Source: Balaenoptera acutorostrata (taxonomy: Eukaryota; Chordata; Mammalia; Artiodactyla; Balaenopteridae). From it: a stretch of DNA of 64,000 bases. The translations under genes and the position numbers were made by a program. The notes beneath the pieces were generated by a model. It was not told the DNA's origin and did no database searches. It saw only the letters and a list, made by a program, of their open reading frames with translations. Positions 36,237 to 48,020 of the stretch are shown piece by piece (position 1 is the first letter of the stretch; each line of letters begins with the position of its first letter). Location of the stretch: assembly GCF_949987535.1 (NCBI RefSeq), contig NC_080068.1:83291254-83355253 (forward strand). The letters run 5' to 3'.

Positions 36237-36579
36237 GGGGCTTCCCTGGTGGTGCAGTGGTTAAGAATCCGCCTGCCAATGCAGGGGACACGGGTTTGAG
36301 CCCTGGTCCGGGAAGATCCCACATGCCGTGGAGCAACTAAGCCCGTGTGCCACAACTACTGAGCCTGCACTCTAGAGCCCGCGAGCCACAACTACTGAAG
36401 CCCATGTGCCTAGAGCCCATGCTCTGCAACAAGAGAAGCCACCGCAATGAGAAGCCCGCGCACCGCAACAAAGAGTAGTCCCCGCTCTCAGCAGCTAGAG
36501 AAAACCCACATGCAGCAGCGAAGACCCAATGCAGCCAAAAATTAAATAAATGAATAAATAAATAAATTTTAAAAAAAAA
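36237..36579 (+). mobile_element. CHR SINE (tRNA-Glu-derived), long form
   Basis: Head 'gggcttccctggtggtgcag', B-box region 'cgggtttgagccc', tail (AAAT)n and A-run. The 16-bp target-site duplication gaaattattatgtttt is at 36221-36236 and 36580-36595 and is perfect. It has only one of the repeated internal units (near 36383-36402), compared with three in the copy at 1171. Confidence 0.94.
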
Positions 36580-36669
36580 GAAATTATTATGTTTTCTAGC
36601 CTCACTTCTTTCTCATCCCAAACCATAATTTAGTCGAAAAATAATAATGATACCAACAATTCATAAGCA

Positions 36670-36860
36670 TGGCTGAGCACTCACTACGGGGACAATCAGT
36701 GCTGCGTGAATCATCTTATTTAATCCTCATGACAGCCTTTGAAATAGGTACTCTCATTATGAGTGCAATGCAGAGGAAGAAACTGAGTCTTAGATGGAAC
36801 AAGAAATTTCCTCAAAGTCAAAGAGCTAGCTAACCATGTAGGAAGAGCAGTGGGTTGAAT
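36670..36860 (-). repeat. MIR SINE remnant
   Basis: Reverse MIR: 'cttatttaatcctcatgacagc', then 'aaataggtactctcattatg', 'aggaagaaactgagtc' and 'aaagagctagctaac'. The 66-codon reverse frame at 36720-36920 lies in it by chance. Confidence 0.82.
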
Positions 36861-37299
36861 GTGAAGTAGAAAATGTATCAAAATATGAGACATGAGGCCT
36901 GACTTGTCTTCCTTCCTCAATTTGTTTTGAGTAAGGGGTACTTTTCTTTGGAAGGTCTAATATTTTAAGGCAGCATTTTTGATGGGAAAGGGCTGGAGGA
37001 GACAGATTAATAAGACATAGTCTCTTCCTTCAATGAATTCACTGTTTAGTCTGAGAAAAAGACATATAAACAAACAATTCTGAATTCTAAACATAAGTAA
37101 AAATAACACAATGCATGGTTTCTATAACAGAAATACCTTATGCTGTATTTGGAGGAACAGGACATATTTGACGTACTACTGGTATTTAATTTGGTTTTTG
37201 CATAACGGTAAGAGATTGTTAAAGAAAATGGTAGAAGCGTTTCGGGCTGAGGGAACAACAAAGGTAACCAAAAAATGACAGATGTCTTCTACCAATTAC

Positions 37300-37495
37300 A
37301 TAATGAGTACCAAACATGAGTGCTAAGGGCCATGTATTATCTCATTTAATTCTATGAGCTTGGTCTTATTTTTCCAGGAAATTGAAATATAAAGAGATTA
37401 AAGAATTTGCCAAAGCTCATAACCAAATAAGTGATATTACTGGGGATTGAGCCTAAGGAAGTCTGACTTCACTGCTCAAGCTCTTCACAACAGAA
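37300..37495 (-). repeat. MIR SINE remnant
   Basis: Reverse MIR: 'gccatgtattatctcattta', 'ggaaattgaaatataaagag', 'tttgccaaagctcataacc' and 'ctgacttcactgctcaagc' at the head end. Confidence 0.75.
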
Positions 37496-37984
37496 CAGTA
37501 GTTACTCCCCCCAAAAACTTGGTTGACACATTTGGGGACCAGCAGAAGAGTATAATTAGACTTCAGTGATTTTGAAGGACATAATGTGAAATGAGGCTGA
37601 AGAGTGAGATTAGGAACAGATTGTGGATGGCCTAGCATGTCTTGCTTTAGAGTTTAGAATTCACTCTATAAGCAATACTCAGTGACTGTTAAATACGAGG
37701 AGAAGAAGTTTAATAATCAGATGAATGTCCTAAAGAAGGTAACTGTAGAGGCAGTATGGAATCAGAATGGTAAAATATTTAGGCAGGCTGAGAATTCTGG
37801 AAAATATTAAAATAGTTTACATGTGAGTTTAAAGAATGAAATCAAGTCAGTAGGGATACATTCCCAGAAGCAAGAAATGCTTTAAGTGGCATTATAATGA
37901 CAGAATTGACAAAATTTGCCAACCTATTTTATGTGCAGAAAGTGATCCAAGGATAGTTAATTACATTAACAAAAGCCTGTAAGA
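37496..37984. other. Unannotated DNA between two MIRs
   Basis: No repeat or gene named. A 61-codon frame at 37453-37638 overlaps the MIR edge and is not considered coding. Confidence 0.4.
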
Positions 37985-38185
37985 GTCTGTAGCAGGCCTT
38001 GTCTTACAAACATTCAGCCATTTAATCATCTTAAAACCCTAAAAGGAATGTACCATTATTAACCATTATAGGAGTGAAGAAACTGAGGCAAAAAATAGCT
38101 AAGTACTTTGCCATAAATCGTTCAGCTAGTAAGAATTAGAGCAAAATTTGAACCCAACTAGTGTGTTTCATTAGAAGGCTTTATT
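37985..38185 (-). repeat. MIR SINE remnant
   Basis: Reverse MIR: 'tttaatcatcttaaaaccc', 'gaagaaactgaggcaaaaaa', 'ttcagctagtaagaattag' and 'aatttgaacccaactag'. Third MIR in the same orientation within 1.6 kb. Confidence 0.8.
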
Positions 38186-40020
38186 AGAAGCATTGCAACT
38201 GATATTTGCAAAACAAGACAAGTAATATGTTGTTATGCCTTGGAGAATACAGTTGAAAATAGAATATTCTGTATCATAATTATGAGAGGGTCATTACCAG
38301 GGGAAACTGGCAGGTTGCCCAAAGAGATCCTCACCAGATGGCTTTGATCTGTGTGACTTTAGCAAGTGTAGTTTTAACTCTCCATCTTTAAGGCACAGAA
38401 ACTTGATATTACCTGTGTCCCCAAAGTAATCAAATTTAAGAATTCTAATTCATAACAACCAAAGCTTATGAGAGAAGGGTACACAATGCCATGATGTCAA
38501 TTCATTTTTTATAAGGAGAAATATAATTCTCAGAATTAGATCAGCTTTACCATCATTCTCTCATTTTCAACAAGCTTTATGTGAAGCCAAATTACAATTG
38601 GAATTTTTCTCAGTGAGCATGGAAATGGTGCAAATTGATTTAGTTACATGACACATGAGCAATATCAGGCTTTGTTAGCCTAACATACAATTCTACGTGA
38701 TTGGGATTTGCCTACCAGGAAGATAAGATATCCAAATTAACCCTGATAGATATCCTCTCCCAGGTGGAGTCTGGATAGTGGTGCCAACATGTGTATAGGT
38801 GACTCTCCTACTCTTTGTTTGCTGAGCAACACCATCCACAATGACTCATACATGCATATAATTGTATAACTACATACTTAAATATCATTCCATATAGTAC
38901 ATGTGCTATGTCATTCACATTACACAGTGGTCTTCACCCATCTCCATTCTTCTCCATTATATGATAATTCATAGTGTAGAGTCAAGTTCTCAATCTTATT
39001 CCCTCATTTTCAAAAGCTTACTGGGTGAAGGTATTTTTTGCCCTAGGAAGTACCATTTATGATTATGCCCATTTTAGAGATGTTCATATTAAATTATTGA
39101 AGAGTTATCCATCCATAGGAGTCAAGTAGGAATTTTGAAATTTAAAAATGGACCCCAAGCAAAATGACAATAATTTTCAGTTATAATTCAAAAGTCAATA
39201 ACATTATGATATTAATTCTCACAACTTCCACATCAAATGTTTCTTAATATTAACAGGGCAGTGTCTCAGACTCAAGAGACTTATATATTATCTACATTGT
39301 TTAACAAAAGAAACATTCCTCTGCATGATGGAATTAAAAAGCGACTATGTATTTGGCAAGGCTTAGAACTCTGGCTAATTCCCTATAGAGCATGGTAACA
39401 TCTAATGCATCCTAATTTCAAGGGTTTACTTAGCATTGTTATTTTACTGTGTCAAATGTATTATATGCCTCATAATAGAAATCAATTACCCGATTATGTG
39501 TGGTCTAAGATTAAACTCATCATTCCACTATACACATGGGTAGGCAGATATTTAGGCTGTTAGAAGGAAAAATGAAGGCAAGGTAAAATAATCACAGATA
39601 AATGTTTCTCTTTCAATGAATGCCAGTTTTATAATTTTACATCATCAGCCTACTTCTCTCGTATTTATGAATCATAATGTAGTTAGTGTTGTGAAAAAAA
39701 CAAACAGCTAACACTTGTGTTTTATAAAAGGGTAATGCACACATTCAGTGCCAAGCTTCCTGAACCAGAACCTTCTTAAAAAGATGAAAAATAGTTATAA
39801 TTCAACCTTGTTGAAGGTTGGAATAATTTGATTTACTGAAAACACTTTAATAGAAGTTACTACAATTTTATTTTGTATACTCTAATCAATTATGTACATG
39901 GTAAGTGATAAGATCAATTCACACTCAAGATTTGGTCTCTAGATCATATCAGGTGGTTCTTTTAAGTTGGTTCATTGGCACACATTTCAGCATGTGACTG
40001 TATCATGCCACCTATTTAGA
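38186..40020. other. AT-rich DNA, nothing recognised
   Basis: No open frame above background and no nameable repeat. Confidence 0.45.
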
Positions 40021-40024
40021 TGAG

Positions 40025-40324
40025 GTGAACAAACTAACTCAATTTCAATGCACACTTGAAAATATATACTCTGAGTTGTGCATGATAGTAAATGGTTCAA
40101 GTAATACTTGCATTCAAAAAGCATTTGCCATTATTTTGTTAATAGGCCCTATTGCTTTAAATCTACAAGGAATGCAAATAACTGATAATTATACACTCAT
40201 TGAGGAACTCTCCAGTGACTTACTTCAGTTAAATGTTCCAACAGGCATGTTTAGCACTGCTTTCGGGATTGGTAAAATTCCAAAAGTCTATAAAGTTCTG
40301 CAGAGTGCTATCAAATATGCATAA
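40025..40324 (+). other. Open frame of 99 codons, origin unknown
   Basis: Open from an ATG at 40025 to a TAA at 40322. The translation has a hydrophobic run near residues 33-50 and no family that I recognise. About 300 bp downstream (40618-40680) another frame reads YTDG, and at 40990-41090 a third patch is open for about 30 codons. This may be debris of an old coding element, or chance. I do not call it a gene. Confidence 0.2.
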
Positions 40325-40724
40325 TGAAGCCCAAGATGTAAATTAAGAAGATTTATATGGCTGCATTCTGCTTACGTTATTCAATAGCAATGCCTCACAG
40401 GCTTTTATGCGGCAAATAAAGTGTTCTTTTTCTTGAATTCTATTTTAAATGGTCACTATGGATTCATTCTGACATTACTTGGTTCACCCATTATAGAATT
40501 AATTGTCGTTTTAAATCTATAAATCATCCTAAAGGTTTATCACACAACACAGTCAAATTACATGTTACTCCACGCATACCACTGCAAAGAAATGGTCTAA
40601 AGATATATGAACAGCTCAAGCAGATTCAGAAATAAATGCACACCATTTATACTGATGGCCTTTCAAAATATTATCCAGGAATTATGATATGACACTCCAA
40701 CAATTTCCTTGTCATTTTAGACTT

Positions 40725-40945
40725 AGAGATGCTCATCTCTGAAATTTGAAGAATGTTATTATAAGTTTGATAAGTAATGCTAAGATCTATTAAGAGGAAT
40801 GTATGAATTTTATCTACATAGAGACAATTCACCACCACATATAATTGGGCTGATGAGATAGGCATGTATCCTAATATTGGAAGTGTGAAGCCTGGGTTCT
40901 TGAAAACATGCATTATTTTATATAACAGTTAAGCAAAAAAATAGT
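40725..40945 (+). repeat. 221-bp direct duplication, copy 1
   Basis: Identical to 41279-41499 except for two substitutions (gtatga/gtgtga and gaaaac/gagaac), with no indels and the same orientation. Start-to-start distance is 554 bp. The flanks differ on both sides. The duplicated reverse-strand open frames at 40671-40913 and 41246-41467 simply reflect the duplication. Confidence 0.95.
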
Positions 40946-41278
40946 GTCTAAGTCTTCAGACCATACTTTGCAGTAAGACTAAAGGCACTTGAAAAGCAGA
41001 AAAGGGACAAATAGGAAAATATGGCATTCCATTTAAAGAAGCTATTCTACAAGCTTGTGACTACAACGTACAGGGGAAGGATGCCAAGTGGAATTAAGAA
41101 CTAATGTTAAAGATTATAAAAAAAAGTCTAACAAGTTTAGAGACATTTGAACATATCTTTGAATGTTTATGTCTGCAGGCATCGGGAAATAAATGCTATG
41201 TTCAACTTAAAAAGATTGGATAATTTTCTAACTGAATATTAACTTTTACTGGCACAAACTAGAAATCAGTTTTCTTTC

Positions 41279-41499
41279 AGAGATGCTCATCTCTGAAATT
41301 TGAAGAATGTTATTATAAGTTTGATAAGTAATGCTAAGATCTATTAAGAGGAATGTGTGAATTTTATCTACATAGAGACAATTCACCACCACATATAATT
41401 GGGCTGATGAGATAGGCATGTATCCTAATATTGGAAGTGTGAAGCCTGGGTTCTTGAGAACATGCATTATTTTATATAACAGTTAAGCAAAAAAATAGT
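41279..41499 (+). repeat. 221-bp direct duplication, copy 2
   Basis: Partner of 40725-40945. The breakpoints are sharp: at the left the sequence changes from 'tttctttc' to the shared 'agagatgctcatc', and at the right from the shared 'aaaaaaatagt' to 'ctgttt'. No mobile-element ends or target duplications are seen at either boundary. Confidence 0.95.
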
Positions 41500-42206
41500 C
41501 TGTTTATTTCCAATTTATTTCAGGGCATTGAAAATATGTGATAAATAATTTCATATTGAGTATTTTAAACAAAAAAGTATAAAGCAGACTGAATAATTAT
41601 AATAATCCATTAATATCAAAGTATTCACAAGCTTTAAACATTGAAATATATACTTTTCATTCAAATTTTTGCTCTTACACATAAAATATTATCTCTTTGG
41701 TTCACTGTAAATGTTTTATTTGCTCCCATTTTGAAGAAATATTTTCATCATTGTGGCAAGAAGGAACAGCTGGAGAAGCTTAACACCAATTTATTATTAT
41801 AACCCTCTCTTCAATATACTCCATCTGAATGAGAATATTTCAGTAAGATCATTATTCATTAAACTTTAGTTTAACTTAAAAAATAGCTACCTTAACATTT
41901 TACATAAAATGGTTTATTTTAAATTAAAAGTTACATGATTAATAAAATGGGAGTGATATAATTTAGGCTTTTCGTTGGGTACCTCTGTTGTTCTAGCAAG
42001 AGATTACAATGTTTATACTTAGCGATCTGGTTCAGACCCAGTATTATCAGACTTTGCATCTTTATAGCCACAATGATTTGTAAAAGCTGTTGGACTAAGT
42101 CAGTCCAAAGATTTTGAGAATATGTTAAAGCAACCAGAAAAGAAATTCACTCATTTTCTTAATATTCTTTAACTTGTAAGGAGAGACTGGCATTTCTGTG
42201 CTCATT
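41500..42206. other. AT-rich DNA, nothing recognised
   Basis: No gene, repeat family or open frame of note between the duplication and the GA-rich tract. Confidence 0.45.
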
Positions 42207-42302
42207 GGGAGAGAGAGAAAGAGAGAGAGAGAGAGTGGTAAGACAGAGATGCAGAAACAGATTAAGAGAGCTAGAAAGAGAAAGAGAGATACATAAAGAG
42301 AT
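42207..42302. repeat. (GA)n-rich low-complexity tract
   Basis: A nearly pure GA run at 42207-42235 followed by degenerate GA-rich sequence ending acataaagag. Purine-rich strand over about 95 bp. Confidence 0.9.
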
Positions 42303-42327
42303 GATGAAAAAAAAGATCATCACTCGT

Positions 42328-42643
42328 GATGGTTAATTTTATGTGTCAACTTGGCTAGGCTATGGTGCCCAGTTATTTGGTCAAGCATTATTCTGGAAGT
42401 TTCTGCGAAAGTGTATTTTGATATTAACATTTACATCAGCCGACTTTGAGTAAAGTAGATTACCCTCCATTATGTGGGTAGGCCTCATCAAATCAGTTGA
42501 CGGCCTTAATAGAACAAAGATTGACAACTCCTGAGCAAGAAGGAATTCTGCTAGCAGGCTGCCTTTGGACTTGAACTTCAACTCTTTCCTGAGTTTCCAC
42601 ACACCCTGTTGGTTCTATTTTGCTGGAGAACCTGGCTAATACA
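42328..42643 (+). repeat. Ancient mammalian LTR-like repeat
   Basis: Begins 'tgatggttaattttatgtgtc' and ends 'ctggagaacctggctaatac' plus a, giving a TG...CA outline. The middle includes 'gtaggcctcatcaaatcag' and 'cttaatagaacaaagattg'. This is a common eutherian interspersed repeat that I recognise by text but do not name. The reverse frame at 42381-42602 is a by-product. Confidence 0.65.
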
Positions 42644-44070
42644 TCGTTATATTTTTGTTGTATCAATGTCTGAAGCCATATCTACTTCTGATCTTCTCAG
42701 TTACTTGAGGCCACTAAATATCCTTTTCGCTAAAATAATTTACCTTGATTTTCTCTCATTTATAGTTGAAGGAATCCTGATGCAGTTTATATACTTTGAA
42801 AGAAGCAGAGAAAGAAAAGAAGGGACTAGTTCTTAACTAATAAATGCTAACATGTTTGTAAAATGTCAAAGTAAAATAATTTTACTGAGTCTTAGCTTTT
42901 TCATCTGCAAAATGAATATAATTATAAAGAATTATTTTGCGATGTAAAATGAATATATGTGGTAGTGTTTTGTAAACTATAAAATGTCATAAATACAATA
43001 TATTATGTAACAATTTCAAGAAAACATTTGGGATTTTGCTGACTTTTAATTAAAAATATTTTAAATTATCGTTTTATTTATATTATGCTTCTTTGTGATG
43101 TCCATAGTTTAAATAATAAATAGAAAAATATTTAGAAATATGGTAAGGAATCTCTAAAATAAATGGATGGTTGAACAAGACAATCGTTGTGGTATACAAT
43201 TAAGGCATTAATTGGTTTTTTATGTAATGGTGAGACAGTTAAGTCAAGCAGCCTACACACTTTATTCTCATAGGTAGTATAGTTTGTTTTTTCCCTAAAG
43301 TAAGTTCCAGTATTGCACACCTGCCTCCAGAGATTTTCTGCAAATAGATGAGGTCTGTATGGATGTATAAAGCATTTCAGTACACTTTATGAGATGGCTT
43401 TTCTGAGAAGTCTTCCAATTTAAAAAATCTGCTTAAGTGTGTTAAATCCAGTATGTTCCATATTTATATAACCACAGGTATTTTTATTCACATGATATAC
43501 TGTACCATCCTCTTGAATCACATTACAGAGAATACAGTTGAAAACCACAACCTAGTAGTAGGTCTGTTTTCATACTAGACACTTTTTAATTTAGTAGAAA
43601 ATCTAGAACCACAGAATTCTGCACCATTACAGATTTCTATAGCACTCAACAAATTATATTCCACTCTTATACATTCATTAAGTTCTGTGTTAAATCCAAA
43701 CTCAAGGAATAAAGGAAAAATCTGAAGGGACAGACACAGAAATTGTCAATTCTTGGATTGTTCTTTGTGTGTGTATGTGTTTATATGAGATGGACAGAAA
43801 CATACGAGGAAGAAGAAAGAATAGGTAAGTAAAGTGAAAATTCAAGCCCTCTTCTCCAGAAACGTGAGACATGCCTGGAATTGTTCGTAGGGCTCAGATT
43901 TCTGGAAAAAAATAGATACTAATTTTTAAATATAGAACTTACAGACTCAGAAAGTTGATTAGTAAATACTGTATCATTTCTTCCCAGTCTACTTAAAACA
44001 ACATTAATAAAAACATAGGGGAATCCAATAGCAAAAAACAATGAAGTTTACATTGCATATAGAAACCTCT
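42644..44070. other. AT-rich DNA, nothing recognised
   Basis: Open frames at 42609-42836 and 43132-43320 (75 and 62 codons) have no recognisable features. No repeat family could be named. Confidence 0.45.
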
Positions 44071-44082
44071 TCTCAAATTATT

Positions 44083-44506
44083 ATTTTTTTTTAAGATTTA
44101 TTATTTATTTTTTTATTTTATTTTTGGTTGCGTCAGGTCTTAGTTGTGGCACACGGGATCTTTATTGCGGCATGTGGGATCTTTCGCTGCGGCATCTTTT
44201 GTTGCAGCACATGGGCTTCTCTCTAGTTATGACGTGCGTGTTTTTTTCTCTTCTCTAGTTGTGGTATGCAGGCTCCAGGGCACGTGGGCTCAGTAGTTGT
44301 GGCGCGTGGGTTCCAGAGCACATGGGCTCTGTAGTTTGCAGCAGGTAGGCCCTCTAGTTGAGGTGTGCAAGCTCAGTATTTGTGGCGCGCAGGCCTAGTT
44401 GCCCCGCGGCATGTGGGATCCTAGTTCCCCCACCAGGGATCGAACTTGCATCCCCTGCATTGTAAGGAGGATTCTTTACTGCTGAACCACCAGGGAAGTC
44501 CTGACA
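44083..44506 (-). mobile_element. CHR-related SINE, long divergent copy
   Basis: Reverse orientation with T-rich tail 'attttatttttggttgcg' at left and head 'ccaccagggaagtcct' at right. Target-site duplication tctcaaattatt lies at 44071-44082 and 44507-44518. At 424 bp it is the longest CHR-type copy here. The part next to the tail carries extra 'gcggcatgtgggatcttt'-like units (about 44150-44200) that the other copies lack, so it may be another subfamily or an internally rearranged copy. Confidence 0.85.
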
Positions 44507-44630
44507 TCTCAAATTATTTATCACCATTCAGGTTTATTACCAAAATTATTCTCAAATTTTAACTGATATTTAATATTATTACAGAAAACTAATTTTTCCC
44601 AAAAATACAGATTTATAAGATATTCAAATT

Positions 44631-44665
44631 GTGTCTGTGTGTGTGTGTGTGTGTGTGTGTATATA
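44631..44665. repeat. (GT)n microsatellite
   Basis: GT run with one interruption (gtgtctgtg), ending in atatac. Confidence 0.95.
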
Positions 44666-45884
44666 CTTGCATGAGACATATAATTTTTTTTGTTGTTAAA
44701 TCATGCTTAGAGATTTTCTTTCTTCTTTTTTATATGTTATAAGTCAAGTAATTAAAATGAGTTGAATTCTCTCTTTTGGTAATGATAATCTCCCCAGTAA
44801 GTCAACATGATTGCTGTATTAGTCACATATATTCAATGAAATGATTCTACATACCTAGCCAGTAGCATGAATATTACAAAACCCCAAGATTCCCAAGTAA
44901 TATAAACATTCAATTCAAGAGGTCCCTGTTTTGACAGTCATATTATCTAACTATCAATTCTGGGTCTCACTAGTCATTACCTACACAGGGAAGGTGACAA
45001 GAGATTACCAAATAAATACCATCCTATTTACAGTTGAGAACTTCTAGAGATTATGACATATAACACAAATACAGAATTTTTTGTTTTTTTAAGAATTGAC
45101 ATAATTTCAATATGCAAAAAACTTACATGTTGTTGGTGTGGAAATTATTTCTTATTTTTTTTCGTAAATCAGCTGTAGAATGAACCATAGTCACCTTCCT
45201 AAGGAGTACTGAGTAAACGACGAGGGGACAGAATTTCAAAATAAAATATGTGAAGTATCTAATTATTTTTTAAAAATTAGTATATAATTCAAATGAAAAA
45301 TCACAGTCAATAACCCAAATCATATTTCTGAAAATCAAATGAGACTGTAGATATGCAGGTGATTTGTGAATTAAGTTGCCAAACATTCATTTGAATATTT
45401 AGAGTTAATGAGCTGATATAGTAATGCTAATTGCCTCACAGACTGAAATGCATGAGATGTGTGTAGATGTATGTATATTTTAATTGAATGCATATGAATA
45501 CTTTTGTCAACACTTGTAAATATAGTTACTGATACTTTGGCTTCAGTCCTTACTCTGCTTCTTATTCTGTGTGTAATGTCACATAAAATTATTAAACTCC
45601 CAGATCTTCAGCTGCCTGATATATAAAAAGGGAGATTAAAAACTAAACTAAATTATGGTTGAGTCATTTGGAGATCATTCAATCTAAAAAGAAAAAAATG
45701 ATTAGCACCTATTAGATTACTGAGGATATAATAGTTCTGTAAGAACCATTATTTCAATGAATGTTTGGACACATGTATTCACCTATACAGTGTTGGGAAA
45801 TAAGTATTTTTTAAAGCAAATGGTGAAATAAATTAGAAAATATGTTTTATTAGATATTGATACTCATTCTGATACTAATCAGTA
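44666..45884. other. AT-rich DNA, nothing recognised
   Basis: No open frame of 60 codons or more and no nameable repeat. Confidence 0.45.
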
Positions 45885-46036
45885 AGGTGGACACCTATCA
45901 CCTCTCTGACCTTACTGTCGATTTCTCTTGCTTTATTCCTTCTGCTGCAGCCCAAATCTGCCTTCTTCATGCACTGGGAGTGTTCCAAGTAGACCACATA
46001 TATTCCTGCCTTGGGGCTTTGAATTCAACTCTTTTT

Positions 46037-46070
46037 TAAAAATTGAAGTATAGTTGATTTACAGTAATAA
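46037..46070 (-). repeat. Short L1 3' terminal scrap
   Basis: 'aattgaagtatagttgattt' matches the reverse complement of the L1 3' terminus. Only about 35 bp remain. Confidence 0.6.
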
Positions 46071-46087
46071 CTCTTCCTTTTACTTAA

Positions 46088-46318
46088 ACCAAGGTCCACA
46101 AACTTTTCTGTAAAATACAGACTAATTTTTTTCCTGGGTTTGCAGGCCATATAGCCTTTGTAGCAACTCTGCTCCTAAAAGCAGCCATAGGTAATATGTA
46201 ACAATAGATGCAACTTTTCCAACAAAACTATTTATAAAATAGGCTGGGGTAGGAGGAGGGGTAGGCAGAAGGGAGGGTGCTATAAATGGTCGGTAGGCCT
46301 TGGTTTTTGGTCTTTGGC
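46088..46318 (-). repeat. hAT-Charlie-type MITE remnant
   Basis: 'ccacaaacttttctgtaaaa', 'gggtttgcaggccatatagc', 'aaagcagccataggtaatat' and 'ccaacaaaactatttataaa' follow the order of a common non-autonomous hAT element of mammals. The family name is not assigned and strand is arbitrary. Confidence 0.65.
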
Positions 46319-46680
46319 TTAGACTGCTCTCCTTTCAAATATCTGCATGACTTGCTTTCTCCCCTCCTTTCAGTTTTTGTTGAAATTCCACCTTCTCAAG
46401 TCTTACCAGAGAACTGTATTTACAATTGCAAATGACTTCACCCCTGACCAACACAAACTTTTCCCCTTCCCTAATTAAATTTTCTTCAAAGCAGTTATCA
46501 CCTTCTAACAGACTTTAGTGATTTTTGTTTTAAATTATCTGTACACTATCTATTAGAATGTTCCATAAAGTCTAGAACTTTTAATTCTTTTTTCTGTTTC
46601 TATTTAACATTGTACCTCCAGTGTCAAGTATAGTACCTGACTCATAGTAGATGCTCAATGTTCATCCTACTTTTTGGTAT

Positions 46681-47364
46681 CTGATATGAGGCCAGTTAAC
46701 ACTATATAAAGAATATCTTGAGAGAAGAAGGAAGAAAGGGGAGGGGGAATGAAGAGGAGCAGTGATTTGCATTTAAGACTGCTGCAAACAGGGAGGCTGC
46801 AACTGGAATTGCTTACATGTCCTAGCCCTTGCTTTAGCTACCAGGTTCAGTGATGCATGTTACTGCACTCTAACTTGAATTTTCTTACCTGTTAAATGAT
46901 GAAACCCAATGAAAGCCTCTAATGATTCGGTAACAAATATCTTAAACAGTACTAACTTTCTTCCTTGATGATATGTCAAATCATCCTTCAGGAAATTGTT
47001 CAGCATGCACTAAGAAAGCAGTGGCTTTTCAAAGAAGACCACAAGATGCCAAGAGCTGGGAAATAAAAGATAAGAGGAGACTTTTCTGAAAAACATCTCT
47101 GATGTAAGGACAAGGGTCATTGTGGCATGCTCTTTTGCCCTTTCCTTCTGATAACGATATTCCTTTACAGGAATATTTTTCTCATGTTTAGAAAGTCTAT
47201 TTTGAAGTGTATTGGCATCACCAAACAAATAAAATATCTGAAGATTCCTGTGACTGATGTACCCAGATGAGATTCTCAACCCTGCTGGAATCTCAGGGGG
47301 AGTAGAGGACTGTGATGCTAGAACACAACAAACATGATTCATTTATAGACATTTGGGGTGATCC
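46681..47364. other. Unannotated DNA
   Basis: A purine-rich patch at 46722-46760. The 110-codon reverse frame at 47010-47342 has no recognised domain and overlaps the left edge of the SINE target region. Confidence 0.4.
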
Positions 47365-47380
47365 CTCAGCTCCTTTTCTT

Positions 47381-47717
47381 TTTTTTTATTTTACTTTTGG
47401 CTACATTGGGTCTTCATTGCTGCGCTCAGGCTTTCTCTCGTTGTGTGGAGTGGGGGCTACTCTTCATTGCGGTGCGCAGGCTTCTCATTGTGGTGGCTTC
47501 TCTTGTTGCGGAGCATGGGCTCTAGGCACGCGGGCTTCAGTAGTTGTGGCACACGGGCTCAGTAGTTGTGGCTCACAGGCTCTAGAGCACAGGCCCAGTA
47601 GTTGTAGCTCACGGGCTTAGCTGCTCCGCAGCATGTGGATCTTCCCAGAGCAGGGCTCAAACCCATGTCCCCTGCATTGGCAGGTGGATTCTTAACCACT
47701 GTGCCGCCAGGGAAGCC
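47381..47717 (-). mobile_element. CHR SINE, long form, first of a stacked pair
   Basis: Reverse orientation: T-rich tail at left, then 'attgggtcttcattgctgc', and head 'cgccagggaagcc' at right. It lies between target copies ctcagctccttttctt (47365-47380) and ctcggctccttttctt (47718-47733). It has two of the repeated internal units. The 102-codon frame at 47312-47620 is a translation of this SINE. Confidence 0.92.
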
Positions 47718-47733
47718 CTCGGCTCCTTTTCTT

Positions 47734-48020
47734 TTTCTTTTTTTAATTAATTAATTTTTGGCTGGGTTGGGTCTTCATTTCTGTGCGAGGGCTTTCTCTA
47801 ATTGCGGCGAGCGGGGTCCACTCTTCATCGCGGTGCGCGGGCCTCTCACTGTCGCGGCCTCTCTTGTTGCGGAGCACAGGCTCCAGACGCGCAGGCTCAG
47901 CAGTTGTGGCTCACGGGCTTTGTTGCTCCATGGCATGTGGGATCTTCCCAGGCCAGGGCTCGAACCCATGTCCCCTGCATCGGCAGACAGACTCTCAACC
48001 ACTGTGCCACCAGGGAAGCC
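47734..48020 (-). mobile_element. CHR SINE, short form, second of a stacked pair
   Basis: Reverse orientation with tail 'ttaattaattaatttttggc' and head 'gtgccaccagggaagcc'. Target copies lie at 47718-47733 and 48021-48036. It is the short form, like the copy at 13918, and keeps CpGs (tcgcggtgcgcgg). Open frames of 78-125 codons at 47758-48135 are SINE artefacts. Confidence 0.93.

Larger units (their letters stand above)
45885..46680 (+). repeat. L2 LINE 3' end, split by younger fragments
   Basis: The left piece (45885-46036) has 'acctctctgaccttactgtc' and 'tattcctgccttggggcttt'. The right piece (about 46319-46680) has 'gctttctcccctcctttcag', 'ttccaccttctcaagtc', 'ttagaatgttccataaagtc' and 'tagtagatgctcaatg'. 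They join as one L2 3' region. Between them lie an L1 3' scrap (46037-46070) and a hAT remnant (46088-46318). The 60-codon frame at 45857-46039 is incidental. Confidence 0.75.

Noticed and set aside
40671..41467. Two near-identical reverse frames (80 and 73 codons) as a duplicated small gene
   Set aside because: The identity comes from the 221-bp DNA duplication. The frames differ at their C-termini exactly where the duplication ends, and there is no sign of coding constraint.
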